From the NCBI RefSeq assembly GCF_022828245.2, contig NZ_CP157587.1, positions 620,001-684,000 of the forward strand: a stretch of DNA of 64,000 nucleotides. The letters run 5' to 3'. Below the pieces are notes generated by a model, which saw only the letters and a program-made list of their open reading frames with translations, ran no database searches and was not told the origin of the DNA. Below, piece by piece: positions 42,048-51,437 of this stretch; position 1 is the first letter of the stretch; each line of letters opens with the position of its first letter. The translations under genes and the position numbers were made by a program. The stretch is from Nanosynbacter sp900555675 (lineage in GTDB: Bacteria; Patescibacteriota; Saccharimonadia; Saccharimonadales; Saccharimonadaceae).

Positions 42048-44042
42048 TCACTCAGAAAACTGACTATTGTAAAGCTCAGCGTAAAATCCATTTTGCTTCA
42101 ACAGAGTTTCGTGATTGTCCTGCTCGATGATATTCCCGTCCTTAACCACCAAAATCAAATCGGCGTCGCGAATGGTACTCAAGCGATGCGCGATAACAAA
42201 ACTAGTTTTTCCCTGCATCAACTTCTCCATTGCTTTTTGAATAAGGACTTCGGTGCGCGTATCAACCGAGCTTGTTGCTTCGTCCAAAATCAACATCGGC
42301 GCTTTTTCTAGCATCGCCCTGGCAATTGTCAGCAGCTGCTTTTCTCCCTGAGAAATATTGGCAGCCTCCTCGCCCAAGACCATATCATAGCCACCCGGCA
42401 GCGACCGCACAAAATGATCAACGTGCGCTTCTTCGGCGGTTTTTATCATTTCTTCCTCGGTAGCTTTTGGATTGCCATACATCAAATTCTGACGAATCGT
42501 GCCATTAAACAGCCACGTATCCTGCAGCACCATGCCAAACATTTGACGCACATCGCTACGTTTCATTTTACGAATATCCACGCCGTCAATTTTAATCGAA
42601 CCACTATTGATCTCATAAAATCGCATTAGCAAGTTAACCAGCGTCGTTTTTCCAGCGCCAGTCGGACCAACAATCGCTACGCGCTGACCTGGCTTAATGT
42701 GCGCCGACAAACCTTTGATGATAGTCTGATCTGGCTTATATCCAAAGACGACATTGTCGAATTCAACTTCGCCTTTTATGTCGGACAATTTTACCAAGTT
42801 ATTCGATTCAACCGCTTCTTCTGGCTCGTCCAAAAACTCGAATACTCTCTCGGCGGCAGCAGCTGTCGATTGCAAAATATTAGCGATATTAGCAACCTGA
42901 ACTAACGGCTGATTGAACTGGTCGACGTATTGAATAAACGCCTGAATGTCTCCGATTTTTAGCCGACCATTAATTGCCAGCCAACCACCCAAAATTGTCA
43001 TAGCAACGTAGCCAATGTTGCTGATAAAATTCATAATCGGATGAATCAAGCCGGAAAAGAATTGAGCCTTCCAAGCACTATCCTGAAGCCGATTATTGAT
43101 CTTAGAAAACTTAGCAATCGATTTTTTCTGGCCATTAAAGACGCGCATCACTTGATGTCCGCCATACATTTCTTCAATGTGTCCATTAAGTTCGCCAAGT
43201 TGCGTTTGTTGGCGTAAAAATTGTTTTTGCGAACTCTTTGCAATTAGCGTAATCACACCACCCGCCAGCGGAAGCACCAGCAGCGCAACTAGCGACATTT
43301 GCCAGCTAATCGAAAACATCATCACCAAAATTCCCAGCACCGTAACCGTTGAAGTTACAATTTGCGACAAACTCTGATTTAGCGTTTGGCTGATCGTATC
43401 GACGTCATTAGTTATGCGACTAAGAACTTCGCCGTAAGTTTGCTTATCGAAATAACTCAGCGGCAAACGATTTATTTTTTCGGACAATTGTTGTCGCATT
43501 CTGAAAGTTACGGTTTGTGTCACCTGAGTCATTATCCACGTTTGAATATAGCGAAAAATTGCGCTCAACACATACATTCCGACTAACAAAATAATTATTC
43601 GCCAAATAGCGTCAAAATGAAATTCTGGACGGTGACTAAGATCTAACTTTTTGATCGATTCGAGTTGACTGGATGGAATCTGTTTTTCAATCTCCGACTT
43701 ATTTGGTAATAGGCTCAAAACGTCCGCGCCAATAGTTCCCGCCGGCAAAGAAACACCTTTTGGCAATTTGCTAGTAATCGCCTCGTAGGCTTTCATATTG
43801 GCATAATCATCAACAATTTGATTCGTCGCGCCGCCTAAAATCTTCGGGCTGGCAATCGCAAAAATTGTGCTCCCAATTGCAAAAACCAACACCATCAACA
43901 TTTGCCATCGAAAATCCGACAAATATTTGATCAGCTTCTTGACCGTTCCCTTGAAATCTTTAGCCTTTTCGCCAGTGCCCATTCCGCCCATCGGGCCGCC
44001 CATTCGCACTTGCTGACGTTTTTTCGTGGTTTGTCTAGACAT
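42048..44042 (-). CDS. ABC exporter half-transporter with consensus catalytic site
   Basis: 664 residues: a Gly/Met-rich start (GGPMGGMGTGEKAKDF), six membrane helices with an extra external loop of about 60 residues after the first helix (about 75-140), then the ATPase domain: Walker A GPTGAGKTTLVNLLM, a diverged signature ISQGEKQLLTIARAM (in place of LSGGQ) and Walker B MLILDEATSSVD with the catalytic Glu. It forms a heterodimer with the overlapping upstream gene. Such heterodimeric exporters move drugs, lipids or peptides. Confidence 0.9.
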   Translation of the reverse strand: MSRQTTKKRQQVRMGGPMGGMGTGEKAKDFKGTVKKLIKYLSDFRWQMLMVLVFAIGSTIFAIASPKILGGATNQIVDDYANMKAYEAITSKLPKGVSLPAGTIGADVLSLLPNKSEIEKQIPSSQLESIKKLDLSHRPEFHFDAIWRIIILLVGMYVLSAIFRYIQTWIMTQVTQTVTFRMRQQLSEKINRLPLSYFDKQTYGEVLSRITNDVDTISQTLNQSLSQIVTSTVTVLGILVMMFSISWQMSLVALLVLPLAGGVITLIAKSSQKQFLRQQTQLGELNGHIEEMYGGHQVMRVFNGQKKSIAKFSKINNRLQDSAWKAQFFSGLIHPIMNFISNIGYVAMTILGGWLAINGRLKIGDIQAFIQYVDQFNQPLVQVANIANILQSTAAAAERVFEFLDEPEEAVESNNLVKLSDIKGEVEFDNVVFGYKPDQTIIKGLSAHIKPGQRVAIVGPTGAGKTTLVNLLMRFYEINSGSIKIDGVDIRKMKRSDVRQMFGMVLQDTWLFNGTIRQNLMYGNPKATEEEMIKTAEEAHVDHFVRSLPGGYDMVLGEEAANISQGEKQLLTIARAMLEKAPMLILDEATSSVDTRTEVLIQKAMEKLMQGKTSFVIAHRLSTIRDADLILVVKDGNIIEQDNHETLLKQNGFYAELYNSQFSE

Positions 44043-45802
44043 TACAACACTCCTTTCGCAGCAATAGACATTTTCTGTAAATCGTCTTCCGAGAGTTGCG
44101 AAGCGGCAATTTCTTGATAAACTTCACAATCTTTCATCAATTCCTGATGCGTTCCCTGACCAACAATTTTTCCCTCATTAAGCACAATAATTTTATCGGC
44201 ATTCATAATCGTATTAATTCGCTGACCGACAATTAACACAGTTTTATTCTTAGTTTCCTTTGCAAGCGCAGCCCGCAACTTCGCGTCCGTCTTAAAATCA
44301 AGCGCCGAAAACGAATCGTCAAAAATGTAAACATTCGGCTCAACCGCAATAGCCCTCGCGATCGACAAACGCTGGCGCTGACCGCCAGAAACATTGCTAC
44401 CGCCCTGAGCGATTTCACTTTTATAGCCATTTTTTAATTCGCTAATAAATTCTTCCGCTTGGGCAATTTTGGCCGCTTTTTCAACCAACTTATCACTAGC
44501 CTCAGTATTGCCGTATTTGATATTACTAGCAACCGTACCACTAAACAGCACGCCTTTTTGTGGCACGTAACCAATTTGGCCAGACAAATCTTCCAATTTT
44601 AGATTTCTAATATCCACGCCATCAAGCAAAATCTGCCCCGCCGAAACATCATAGAAACGAGGAATCAAATTTATCAGCGTCGATTTTCCCGAGCCAGTAC
44701 TACCAATAAACGCCGTTGTCTGACCAGGTTCAGCTACAAAATTAATATCCGAAAGCACCGGCAAATCTGCGTCAGGATAAGTAAACGTAACGTTCTTAAA
44801 CTCAATTTTTCCCTTGGCATCTTTTGGTAATTTTTTCGGCGACTTCGGGTCAGTAATCGACGGCAAAGTGTCTAAAACCTCCCCAACTCGACGTACCGAT
44901 ACGGCAGCTCGCGGGACCATAATAAACACCATTGACAGCAGCAAAAACGAGATTATAACCTGCATCGCGTATTCCAAAAACGCCATCATATTACCAATTT
45001 GCAAATTGCCACCACTTATCAAATGCGCGCCAAACCACACAATTGCCACACTCGAAAAGTTCATCACTAAAGTCATAATCGGATCAAGCAACATCATCAA
45101 ACGGTTCACAAATAAATTCATCTTATTCAATTCCGTGTTAGCTTCTTGGAATTTTTTCTGCTCAATCTTTTCGTTATGAAACGCACGAATAACTTTTAGC
45201 CCGACCAAATTTTCCCGCGCCACCAAATTAAGTTTATCCACCAGCGCCTGTAATTTCTTAAACCTAGGTACGGCAATCGTAAATAATGTAGCGATAACTA
45301 CGAGTAAAATAAACACCGCCAAAGCGATGATCCAGCTTAAATCGGGCGCATTATTCATGGCTTTTTGCAGACCGCCAATTGCCATAATCGGTGCCATTAA
45401 CGCCAGTCTCAGCAGCATTATCGACGTTGTTTGAATCTGCTGAATATCATTCGTTGAGCGCGTAATCAGCGACGCCGTAGAAAACTTGTTAAAATCCGCC
45501 AAAGAAAAACTTTCTATTCGTTCAAACAATTTCAATCGCAATTTTTGCGCCATTCCCGTAGCAATTCGCGCCGCCAAAAAACCCACGACAATTGAACAAA
45601 ACCCACCAGCCGCCGTCACCAAAATCATCATCAAGCCATTATTCCAAATCGCCGACATATCTTGTTTAATAATGCCGTTATTGACAATTTCCGACATTTT
45701 ATCCGGCAGCCACAAATTCGCCATCACAACGCCATACGTGAATCCAATCAAGATGATAAACAGCAACCAATAGCCTCTAAAAATTCGCAAAATATGTTTC
45801 AT
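44042..45802 (-). CDS. ABC exporter half-transporter with degenerate catalytic site
   Basis: 586 residues: six membrane helices, Walker A GSTGSGKSTLINLIP, normal signature NVSGGQRQRLSIARA, but Walker B VYIFDDSFSALD with Asp replacing the catalytic Glu. The partner at 42048-44042 has the Glu but a diverged signature. Together they give one active and one degenerate ATP site, as in the TM287/288 and LmrCD type. The stop overlaps the start of the partner by one base; AAAGGA precedes its ATG. Confidence 0.92.
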   Translation of the reverse strand: MKHILRIFRGYWLLFIILIGFTYGVVMANLWLPDKMSEIVNNGIIKQDMSAIWNNGLMMILVTAAGGFCSIVVGFLAARIATGMAQKLRLKLFERIESFSLADFNKFSTASLITRSTNDIQQIQTTSIMLLRLALMAPIMAIGGLQKAMNNAPDLSWIIALAVFILLVVIATLFTIAVPRFKKLQALVDKLNLVARENLVGLKVIRAFHNEKIEQKKFQEANTELNKMNLFVNRLMMLLDPIMTLVMNFSSVAIVWFGAHLISGGNLQIGNMMAFLEYAMQVIISFLLLSMVFIMVPRAAVSVRRVGEVLDTLPSITDPKSPKKLPKDAKGKIEFKNVTFTYPDADLPVLSDINFVAEPGQTTAFIGSTGSGKSTLINLIPRFYDVSAGQILLDGVDIRNLKLEDLSGQIGYVPQKGVLFSGTVASNIKYGNTEASDKLVEKAAKIAQAEEFISELKNGYKSEIAQGGSNVSGGQRQRLSIARAIAVEPNVYIFDDSFSALDFKTDAKLRAALAKETKNKTVLIVGQRINTIMNADKIIVLNEGKIVGQGTHQELMKDCEVYQEIAASQLSEDDLQKMSIAAKGVL

Positions 45803-45921
45803 TTATAGTCCTTTATGTTCTAAGTCCATCTTATATTATATCATTTTAGAACTAGTCGATTCCATTTTAATAATTACAATTGGACAAAAATATCTGTTAG
45901 TTTTATACTGTTTTTTAGCGT

Positions 45922-45998
45922 CGGGGTGTGGCGCAGCTCGGTAGCGCGCACCGTTCGGGACGGTGAGGTCGCTGGTTCAAATCCAGTCACCCCGACCA
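45922..45998 (+). tRNA. tRNA-Pro (CGG)
   Basis: 77-base cloverleaf, CGGGGTG/CACCCCG acceptor, anticodon loop TTCGGGA (anticodon CGG), T-arm GCTGG-TTCAAAT-CCAGT (last pair G-U) and encoded CCA. It resembles bacterial proline tRNAs. Confidence 0.95.
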
Positions 45999-46063
45999 TG
46001 AAATTATTGAGCGTACGTTCGGGCTAATTGAACCTCTGGCTATTAGTAATCAAAGGAGGTTTT

Positions 46064-46531
46064 ATGCGACGAAGAGTAAACGTACGCGGAATTATTATCA
46101 ATGAAAACGGCGAAATTTTCTGCCAAAAATTAACCGCAAACACCGGCAAAGGTCGTGATTTTTGGTGTACGCCGGGCGGCGGTTTGGAAATGGGCGAAAG
46201 CTTGCTGGACGGCTTGCGTCGAGAAATGATCGAAGAAACGGGTGTTGAGCCAGAAATCAGCAAGTTGTTATTTATCCAGCAATTCGCCGAATCAGGCGAA
46301 CAATCAGCACATGGCCCGAATGAGCAATTGGAATTTTTCTTCCTCATCACCAACTGGCAAGATTATCAAAACATTGACTTAGAGAAAACTTCTCACGGCG
46401 TCAAGGAAGTGGCGGAATGCGGCTTCGTCGATCCGAAAACGACGCGAATTTTACCGAGTTATCTGACAGAGGTTGACCCGGACCAGCTAGTTAACAAATT
46501 GACAGAAGTTCCAGTTCTAAGCGAACTATAA
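46064..46531 (+). CDS. NUDIX hydrolase
   Basis: 155 residues with the Nudix box GGGLEMGESLLDGLRREMIEETG split as G-x5-E-x7-R-E-x2-E-E-x-G (about 42-64). Nudix enzymes hydrolyse nucleoside diphosphates linked to other groups, often as clean-up; the substrate here is unknown. AAAGGAGG ends four bases before the ATG at 46064 and fixes the start over an earlier in-frame ATG. It follows tRNA-Pro by 65 bases. Confidence 0.92.
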   Translation: MRRRVNVRGIIINENGEIFCQKLTANTGKGRDFWCTPGGGLEMGESLLDGLRREMIEETGVEPEISKLLFIQQFAESGEQSAHGPNEQLEFFFLITNWQDYQNIDLEKTSHGVKEVAECGFVDPKTTRILPSYLTEVDPDQLVNKLTEVPVLSEL

Positions 46532-46545
46532 CTGGGCCGCTTAGA

Positions 46546-47268
46546 CTATTTGGCGAAGAATTTTTTGGCACGTTCAGTTTTCGGGTGATCCATTACCTGG
46601 GCTGGCGTGCCATTTTCGATAATTTCTCCCTTATCCAGAAAAATCATCCTAGTCCCGACTTCGCGAGCAAATTTCATTTCATGCGTAACAATTACCATCG
46701 TCATTCCCTTTTTGGCAACTTTTCTAATCACATCCAAAACTTCGCCAATCATCTCTGGATCTAGCGCTGAAGTCGGTTCGTCAAAAAGCATGATTTTCGG
46801 CTCCATCGCTAACGCCCGCGCAATTGCTACTCGCTGTTTTTGACCGCCAGACAAACTATTCGGCGAAGCGTCCGCTTTATCCAATAATCCAACATCGTCC
46901 AACAAACTTCGCGCCAATTTTGTCGCTTTTTGATCTGAAAATTTACGTAGCTTTTTCGGAGCTAATTTAATATTTTCAATCACACTCAAATTCGGGAACA
47001 GATTAAATTGCTGAAAAACCATGCCAATATTCTGACGCAAAGCGTTTAGATTTACGTGTGGATCGGTAATTTTCACTCCATCAACAATAATCTCGCCCGA
47101 AGTCGGTTCCTCCAGCAAGTTCAGACAACGCAAGAGTGTCGATTTGCCAGAACCAGACGAGCCAACCACCACGACAATCTCGCCCTCTTCAATTTCCACG
47201 TCAATATCGCGAAGAACTCGATTCGTGCCGAACGTTTTTTTCAAGTTTTTAACGCTGATCATCGTCAT
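46546..47268 (-). CDS. polar amino-acid ABC transporter ATPase (GlnQ/HisP type)
   Basis: 240 residues: Walker A VVGSSGSGKSTLLRCLN (about 34), Q-loop VFQQFNLFPNL, signature LSGGQKQRVAIARALA, Walker B MLFDEPTSALDPE and switch TVIVTHEMKFAREV. The motif VFQQFNLFP-x-L and the C-terminus are typical of the PAAT family (Gln, Arg, His importers). It overlaps the permease gene by 20 bases and belongs to a three-gene importer operon with 47249-47959 and 47956-48747. Confidence 0.93.
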   Translation of the reverse strand: MTMISVKNLKKTFGTNRVLRDIDVEIEEGEIVVVVGSSGSGKSTLLRCLNLLEEPTSGEIIVDGVKITDPHVNLNALRQNIGMVFQQFNLFPNLSVIENIKLAPKKLRKFSDQKATKLARSLLDDVGLLDKADASPNSLSGGQKQRVAIARALAMEPKIMLFDEPTSALDPEMIGEVLDVIRKVAKKGMTMVIVTHEMKFAREVGTRMIFLDKGEIIENGTPAQVMDHPKTERAKKFFAK

Positions 47269-47959
47269 GCTTCAATTTCCTTTCTACTCGCCCCATTACT
47301 CGCGTAAAAATCGCCGTCAAAATTAAGTACATCGCCGCAGCGGCAAATAGCGATTGAAAAGCTGTCGCCGTTTGAAAACGAATATTATCCGCGCCTCGCA
47401 TAATATCATTCAGACCAATCCAACCAACAACCGAAGTTTCCTTTAACAGCGCGATAAATTCACTAATCAACGCCGGCAACGAATTTCTCATTGCTTGCGG
47501 CAAAATAACCAGCCGCATTGCCTGCCAATTACTCAGACCCAAAGACCTAGCCGCTTCCATTTGCCCCTTATCAATACTCTGAATTCCGCCACGAATAATC
47601 TCAGCAATGTACGCGCCGCTATTTATCCCAAACGCCACCGCCGCCACAAAAATCTTCGGCATAAATTGATATGACCCAAAAACGACGTAATACATAATCA
47701 GCAGCTGGACCAAAAGTGGCGTGCCGCGAATAATATCGACATAAATTTTTCCCAAACTAGCCAGCGGATTAAAGTTCGCGAGTCTACTTGTTTTCATCCT
47801 GCCAAATGGTCGTAAATTCGACGTGCGCATCAGGGCGACAAGTACGCCAATTGCCGATCCTAAAATAAGCGACAACACGGTCAAAACCAGCGTCACCTCT
47901 AATCCATGCCATAAAAATAGCCATCGACCGCCGCCAAAAATCACTTCCCAAAAATTCAC
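47249..47959 (-). CDS. polar amino-acid ABC transporter permease
   Basis: 236 residues, about five membrane helices, with the PAAT permease pattern YVDIIRGTPLLVQLLIMYYV (about 75) and the EAA loop EAARSLGLSNWQAMRLVILPQAMRNSLPALISEFIALLKETS split over about 132-172. The start overlaps the binding-protein stop by four bases. Together with the ATPase it forms an importer for a polar amino acid; arginine is a reasonable guess given the arc operon. Confidence 0.92.
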   Translation of the reverse strand: MNFWEVIFGGGRWLFLWHGLEVTLVLTVLSLILGSAIGVLVALMRTSNLRPFGRMKTSRLANFNPLASLGKIYVDIIRGTPLLVQLLIMYYVVFGSYQFMPKIFVAAVAFGINSGAYIAEIIRGGIQSIDKGQMEAARSLGLSNWQAMRLVILPQAMRNSLPALISEFIALLKETSVVGWIGLNDIMRGADNIRFQTATAFQSLFAAAAMYLILTAIFTRVMGRVERKLKHDDDQR

Positions 47960-48747
47960 GATTTAGCCTCCTCACCAAAATATTTGCGGATCAGCTTTTC
48001 ATAGCGACCATCTTTTTTCATATTGGCAATTTCTTTATTAACCTTTTCCAAGAGATCTTTATTGTCCTTTTTAATAGCAATCGCATAACTTTCATCACTG
48101 AGCGCGCCCGGTAAGATTTCTAGGTCAGAAAATCCAGCCGAATACTGCTTTGCGGGAGCGTCGTCCAGAATAACTGCTTCAATTTTTCCCGAACTTAATT
48201 CCTGCAAAACACTCGGCGCGGTTTGGAATTGTGTGACTGATGCGCCAGTAATCTTAGACGCCAAAGTGTCACCCGTGGTACCCAGCTGTACGCCAATTTT
48301 TCGCCCTGGCAATTGATATTTATTACGAATCGGACTGCCCTTTTTAACAATTATTCTCTGTGAAGCCGAATAATACGGATCTGAAAACAACGCATTTTTC
48401 TCCCGCTCAGGCGTCACTGTCATTCCAGCTGCCACCATATCAATCTGCCCACTATCCAACGCCGGAAGTAGTCCGTCAAATGACATATCTTCGACCTTCA
48501 AATCTTTGCCCAAGCTTTTAGCAATTTCCCTCGCCAAATCAACATCAAACCCAACCACTTGATTATTATCAATATATTCAAACGGCTTAAATCCAGCATT
48601 CGTGCCCATCACCAAAACATCAGTTTTTGAGCCAATTACACCATCTCGATGTAAAATATCGCCCAACATCAAACAAATCATCCCCGCAAATAAAACCAGC
48701 CCAATCCACCAACTAATTCCGAATGTGCGCGTCTTATTCTTGCTCAT
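47956..48747 (-). CDS. polar amino-acid ABC transporter substrate-binding protein
   Basis: 263 residues with an N-terminal membrane anchor (GISWWIGLVLFAGMICLML; no lipobox) and the SBP family 3 fold: GTNAGFKPFEYIDNNQVVGFD, AREIAKSLGK, DMVAAGMTVTPEREKNALFSDPYY split by the usual spacing, and the end YEKLIRKYFGEE. The ATG at 48747 is chosen over upstream in-frame starts because TATAAT (48754-48759) ends six bases before it. It is the first gene of the importer operon and divergent from 48797. Confidence 0.92.
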   Translation of the reverse strand: MSKNKTRTFGISWWIGLVLFAGMICLMLGDILHRDGVIGSKTDVLVMGTNAGFKPFEYIDNNQVVGFDVDLAREIAKSLGKDLKVEDMSFDGLLPALDSGQIDMVAAGMTVTPEREKNALFSDPYYSASQRIIVKKGSPIRNKYQLPGRKIGVQLGTTGDTLASKITGASVTQFQTAPSVLQELSSGKIEAVILDDAPAKQYSAGFSDLEILPGALSDESYAIAIKKDNKDLLEKVNKEIANMKKDGRYEKLIRKYFGEEAKS

Positions 48748-48796
48748 GCTTTTATTATACCCCTTCATCCGCAAAAAACGTAAGTGATATAATAGA

Positions 48797-50365
48797 ATGG
48801 TGAGAAAAATTAAATTTACCAAACGTTTCTGGATTAAATCAATATCAATCATTTTGCTTTTTTTGGCGGCATTTTGTTTGATTGCGGCACGCTATAAATA
48901 TATCGTCTTTAAAAATTCGCAAATCGACGAGATAATTTTTTATTTTGTTAACGGATTAGCTGGTGGCAAATCTGACAATTTATGGTCGGCCGTCCTGCAA
49001 AATCTTCCACTGGTTTTCCTATTATTCGGCGCCTTATTAATCCCAATGTTCGACAAATCGATCTCTTTTATCAATCGCATGATCGCCTTTTGCTTGAAAA
49101 AAATCAAATCATCACGAAAACTCACTTTGCCGTTTTTGAGATTACGAAATCAAGCAATTTACTCGCTGAGTATGTTTTTAATTGCGATCGTCCTTCTGAT
49201 TCAAAATTTCGGCATCCCTAACTATATTTATGCCCTGACCCAATCGACCAAATTATACGAAGAAAATTATGTCAATCCAAAAACTGCCAAGTTAACATTT
49301 CCAGAGAAAAAGCGTAATTTGATATACATTTATATGGAGTCAATGGAAAACACTTTGGCGTCAAAGGCTAATGGCGGCAGCTCCGAAACCTCCATCATTC
49401 CAGAGCTGGAAGAATTGGCGTTAAAAAATACCTCATTCTCAAACAAAGCATCCGGTGTCGGCGGCGCCTTGCCTGCAACAAACACTGGCTGGACTGTAGC
49501 GGGAATGGCTGCGCAATCTGCCGGCGTACCACTGAAAGAAAACTTGGTTGGTGGGCGCGACCATAACGCCCTGGGCGAGTTTAAAAAGTTCTTGCCAGGC
49601 GCTTATAGTCTTGGTGAGATTTTAGAAAAACAAGGTTATAATCAAACGTTCATTATGGGCTCTGAAGCAAGTTTTGGCGGACGTGATAAATTATTAACTC
49701 AGCACGGCAACTTCAATATCGAAGATTACAATTACGCCAAAAAACACGGAAAAATATCCGAAGATTACAAAGTTTGGTGGGGTTATGAAGATAAAAAATT
49801 ATTCCAATTTGCCCGCGAAGAAGCCTCGCGCTTGGCGGCGTCAGACAAGCCGTTTAACTTGCAACTATTGACCGCCGACACGCATTTTACCGATGGATAT
49901 TTGGATGAAACTTGCGCCAAAACATTCAGTAATCAATACGACAATGTTCACGCTTGCTCCTCAAAACAAGTTGCCGCATTCGTCAATTGGGTTAAGTCTC
50001 AGCCATTTTATGAAAACACCACTATTGTCATTTCTGGAGACCATTTAGGAATGCAGACTTCATACTACGACGAAAAAATTGGCGGAACTAATTATCAGCG
50101 AACCATTTATAACACGTTCATAAATCCAGCCATTTCGACTAGTCACTCAAAGAATCGTCAATTCACGACATTCGATATGTATCCGTCAACTTTGGCGGCG
50201 CTGGGAGTTAAAATTGACGGCGACCGATTAGGTCTGGGCACAAATTTATTTTCTGGAAAGAAAACCCTAGTCGAGCAATACGGCGGAATTGAAAACTTAA
50301 ATTCAGAACTTTCCAAACGTTCCGCTTATTACGAGAATAAGATTTTCACCAAATCTGGCAATTAG
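48797..50365 (+). CDS. LtaS/OpgB-like phosphoglycerol transferase
   Basis: 522 residues: four to five N-terminal membrane helices (about 10-160), then an alkaline phosphatase/sulfatase-fold domain: LIYIYMESMENTLAS (metal site Glu, about 178), PATNTGWTVAGMAAQSAGVPL (catalytic Thr, about 236), LLTADTHFTDGY (about 356) and VVISGDHLGMQ-type metal site (TIVISGDHLGM, about 415). These enzymes transfer glycerol phosphate to teichoic acids or glucans. The metal residues appear complete. TATAAT ends three bases before the ATG; the next codon, GTG at 48800, would fit the six-base spacing seen elsewhere. It ends in a four-base overlap with the converging galE. Confidence 0.85.
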   Translation: MVRKIKFTKRFWIKSISIILLFLAAFCLIAARYKYIVFKNSQIDEIIFYFVNGLAGGKSDNLWSAVLQNLPLVFLLFGALLIPMFDKSISFINRMIAFCLKKIKSSRKLTLPFLRLRNQAIYSLSMFLIAIVLLIQNFGIPNYIYALTQSTKLYEENYVNPKTAKLTFPEKKRNLIYIYMESMENTLASKANGGSSETSIIPELEELALKNTSFSNKASGVGGALPATNTGWTVAGMAAQSAGVPLKENLVGGRDHNALGEFKKFLPGAYSLGEILEKQGYNQTFIMGSEASFGGRDKLLTQHGNFNIEDYNYAKKHGKISEDYKVWWGYEDKKLFQFAREEASRLAASDKPFNLQLLTADTHFTDGYLDETCAKTFSNQYDNVHACSSKQVAAFVNWVKSQPFYENTTIVISGDHLGMQTSYYDEKIGGTNYQRTIYNTFINPAISTSHSKNRQFTTFDMYPSTLAALGVKIDGDRLGLGTNLFSGKKTLVEQYGGIENLNSELSKRSAYYENKIFTKSGN

Positions 50366-51375
50366 CCATTGTAACCATTTGGATTATTGCTCTGCCAATT
50401 CCAAGCGTCACGGCAAGCATCTTCAATTGTCAGTTCTGCTCGCCAACCTAATTCTTTTTCCGCCAATCCTGGGTCAGCATAGCACGTCGCAATGTCACCT
50501 GCTCGGCGTGGCGTAACTTGATATGGAATATCGCGACCAGACGCTTTCTCAAACGCCTTCACTAATTCCAAAACCGAAGTACCACGACCAGTGCCGATAT
50601 TATAGACTTTATATTCGTTCGGTCGACCTAAATTCTCCAGAGCTGCCACGTGAGCCTTTGCCAAATCAACCACGTGAATATAATCGCGCACACCAGTTCC
50701 ATCTGGAGTGTCATAATCGTCACCAAAAACGCTCAAATGGTCTCGCTTGCCGACAGCAACTTGCGACACAAACGGCAGAAGATTATTTGGAATTCCGGAA
50801 GGATCTTCCCCGATGCGGCCACTCGGATGCGCGCCAACTGGATTAAAATAGCGAAGAGACGTAAATTGCCAATCTTGATTCGTTGCAGAAATATCGCGGA
50901 GCATTTGCTCAATCATCAACTTTGTTTGGCCATATGGATTTGTGGCAGACAACGGCATATCTTCGATAATTGGTAATCGAGCTGGGTCGCCGTAAACTGT
51001 TGCCGAGCTAGAAAACACCAATTTCTTCACGTCAAATTCTTGCATCACATCAAGCAAAACCAACGTGCTTTCGAGGTTGTTTTTATAGTAAAGAAGTGCC
51101 TTTTCAACCGATTCACCAACAGCCTTCAACCCAGCAAAATGAATTACAGCATCAATTTTCTCAGACTTAAACAATTCTGATAGTCGCCGATGATCGCATA
51201 GATCAAATTCATGAAGCGGTATTGATTGACCAGTGATTTCTTCAACTCGCCTCAGACTCTCGACGGATGAATTTGATAAGTTATCGACCACCACTACGTT
51301 ATGATTTGACGATAATAGTTCGATGATAGTGTGGCTGCCGATATATCCAGCGCCACCAGTGACAAGAATATTCAT
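50362..51375 (-). CDS. galE: UDP-glucose 4-epimerase
   Basis: NAD-dependent SDR enzyme interconverting UDP-glucose and UDP-galactose (or the GlcNAc forms). The 337 residues start NILVTGGAGYIGSHTIIEL, with VVVDNLSNSS, the catalytic LVFSSSATVYG and YGQTK (Ser and Tyr-x3-Lys) and the sugar region FNPVGAHPSG. Length is normal. A TATGTT box ends six bases before the ATG. It is divergent from clpB and supplies sugars for surface polymers. Confidence 0.94.
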   Translation of the reverse strand: MNILVTGGAGYIGSHTIIELLSSNHNVVVVDNLSNSSVESLRRVEEITGQSIPLHEFDLCDHRRLSELFKSEKIDAVIHFAGLKAVGESVEKALLYYKNNLESTLVLLDVMQEFDVKKLVFSSSATVYGDPARLPIIEDMPLSATNPYGQTKLMIEQMLRDISATNQDWQFTSLRYFNPVGAHPSGRIGEDPSGIPNNLLPFVSQVAVGKRDHLSVFGDDYDTPDGTGVRDYIHVVDLAKAHVAALENLGRPNEYKVYNIGTGRGTSVLELVKAFEKASGRDIPYQVTPRRAGDIATCYADPGLAEKELGWRAELTIEDACRDAWNWQSNNPNGYNG

Positions 51376-51410
51376 ACACTTAACATATCACAAAATGACT
51401 ATTTATTTTA

Positions 51411-51437
51411 TTAGCACTCTTGCACTGAGAGTGCTAA
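51411..51437 (+). promoter_or_regulatory. CIRCE operator of clpB
   Basis: Perfect TTAGCACTC-N9-GAGTGCTAA with a spacer identical to that of the dnaJ operator. It brings clpB into the HrcA regulon. It lies 36 bases from the galE start and could also affect galE. Confidence 0.95.
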
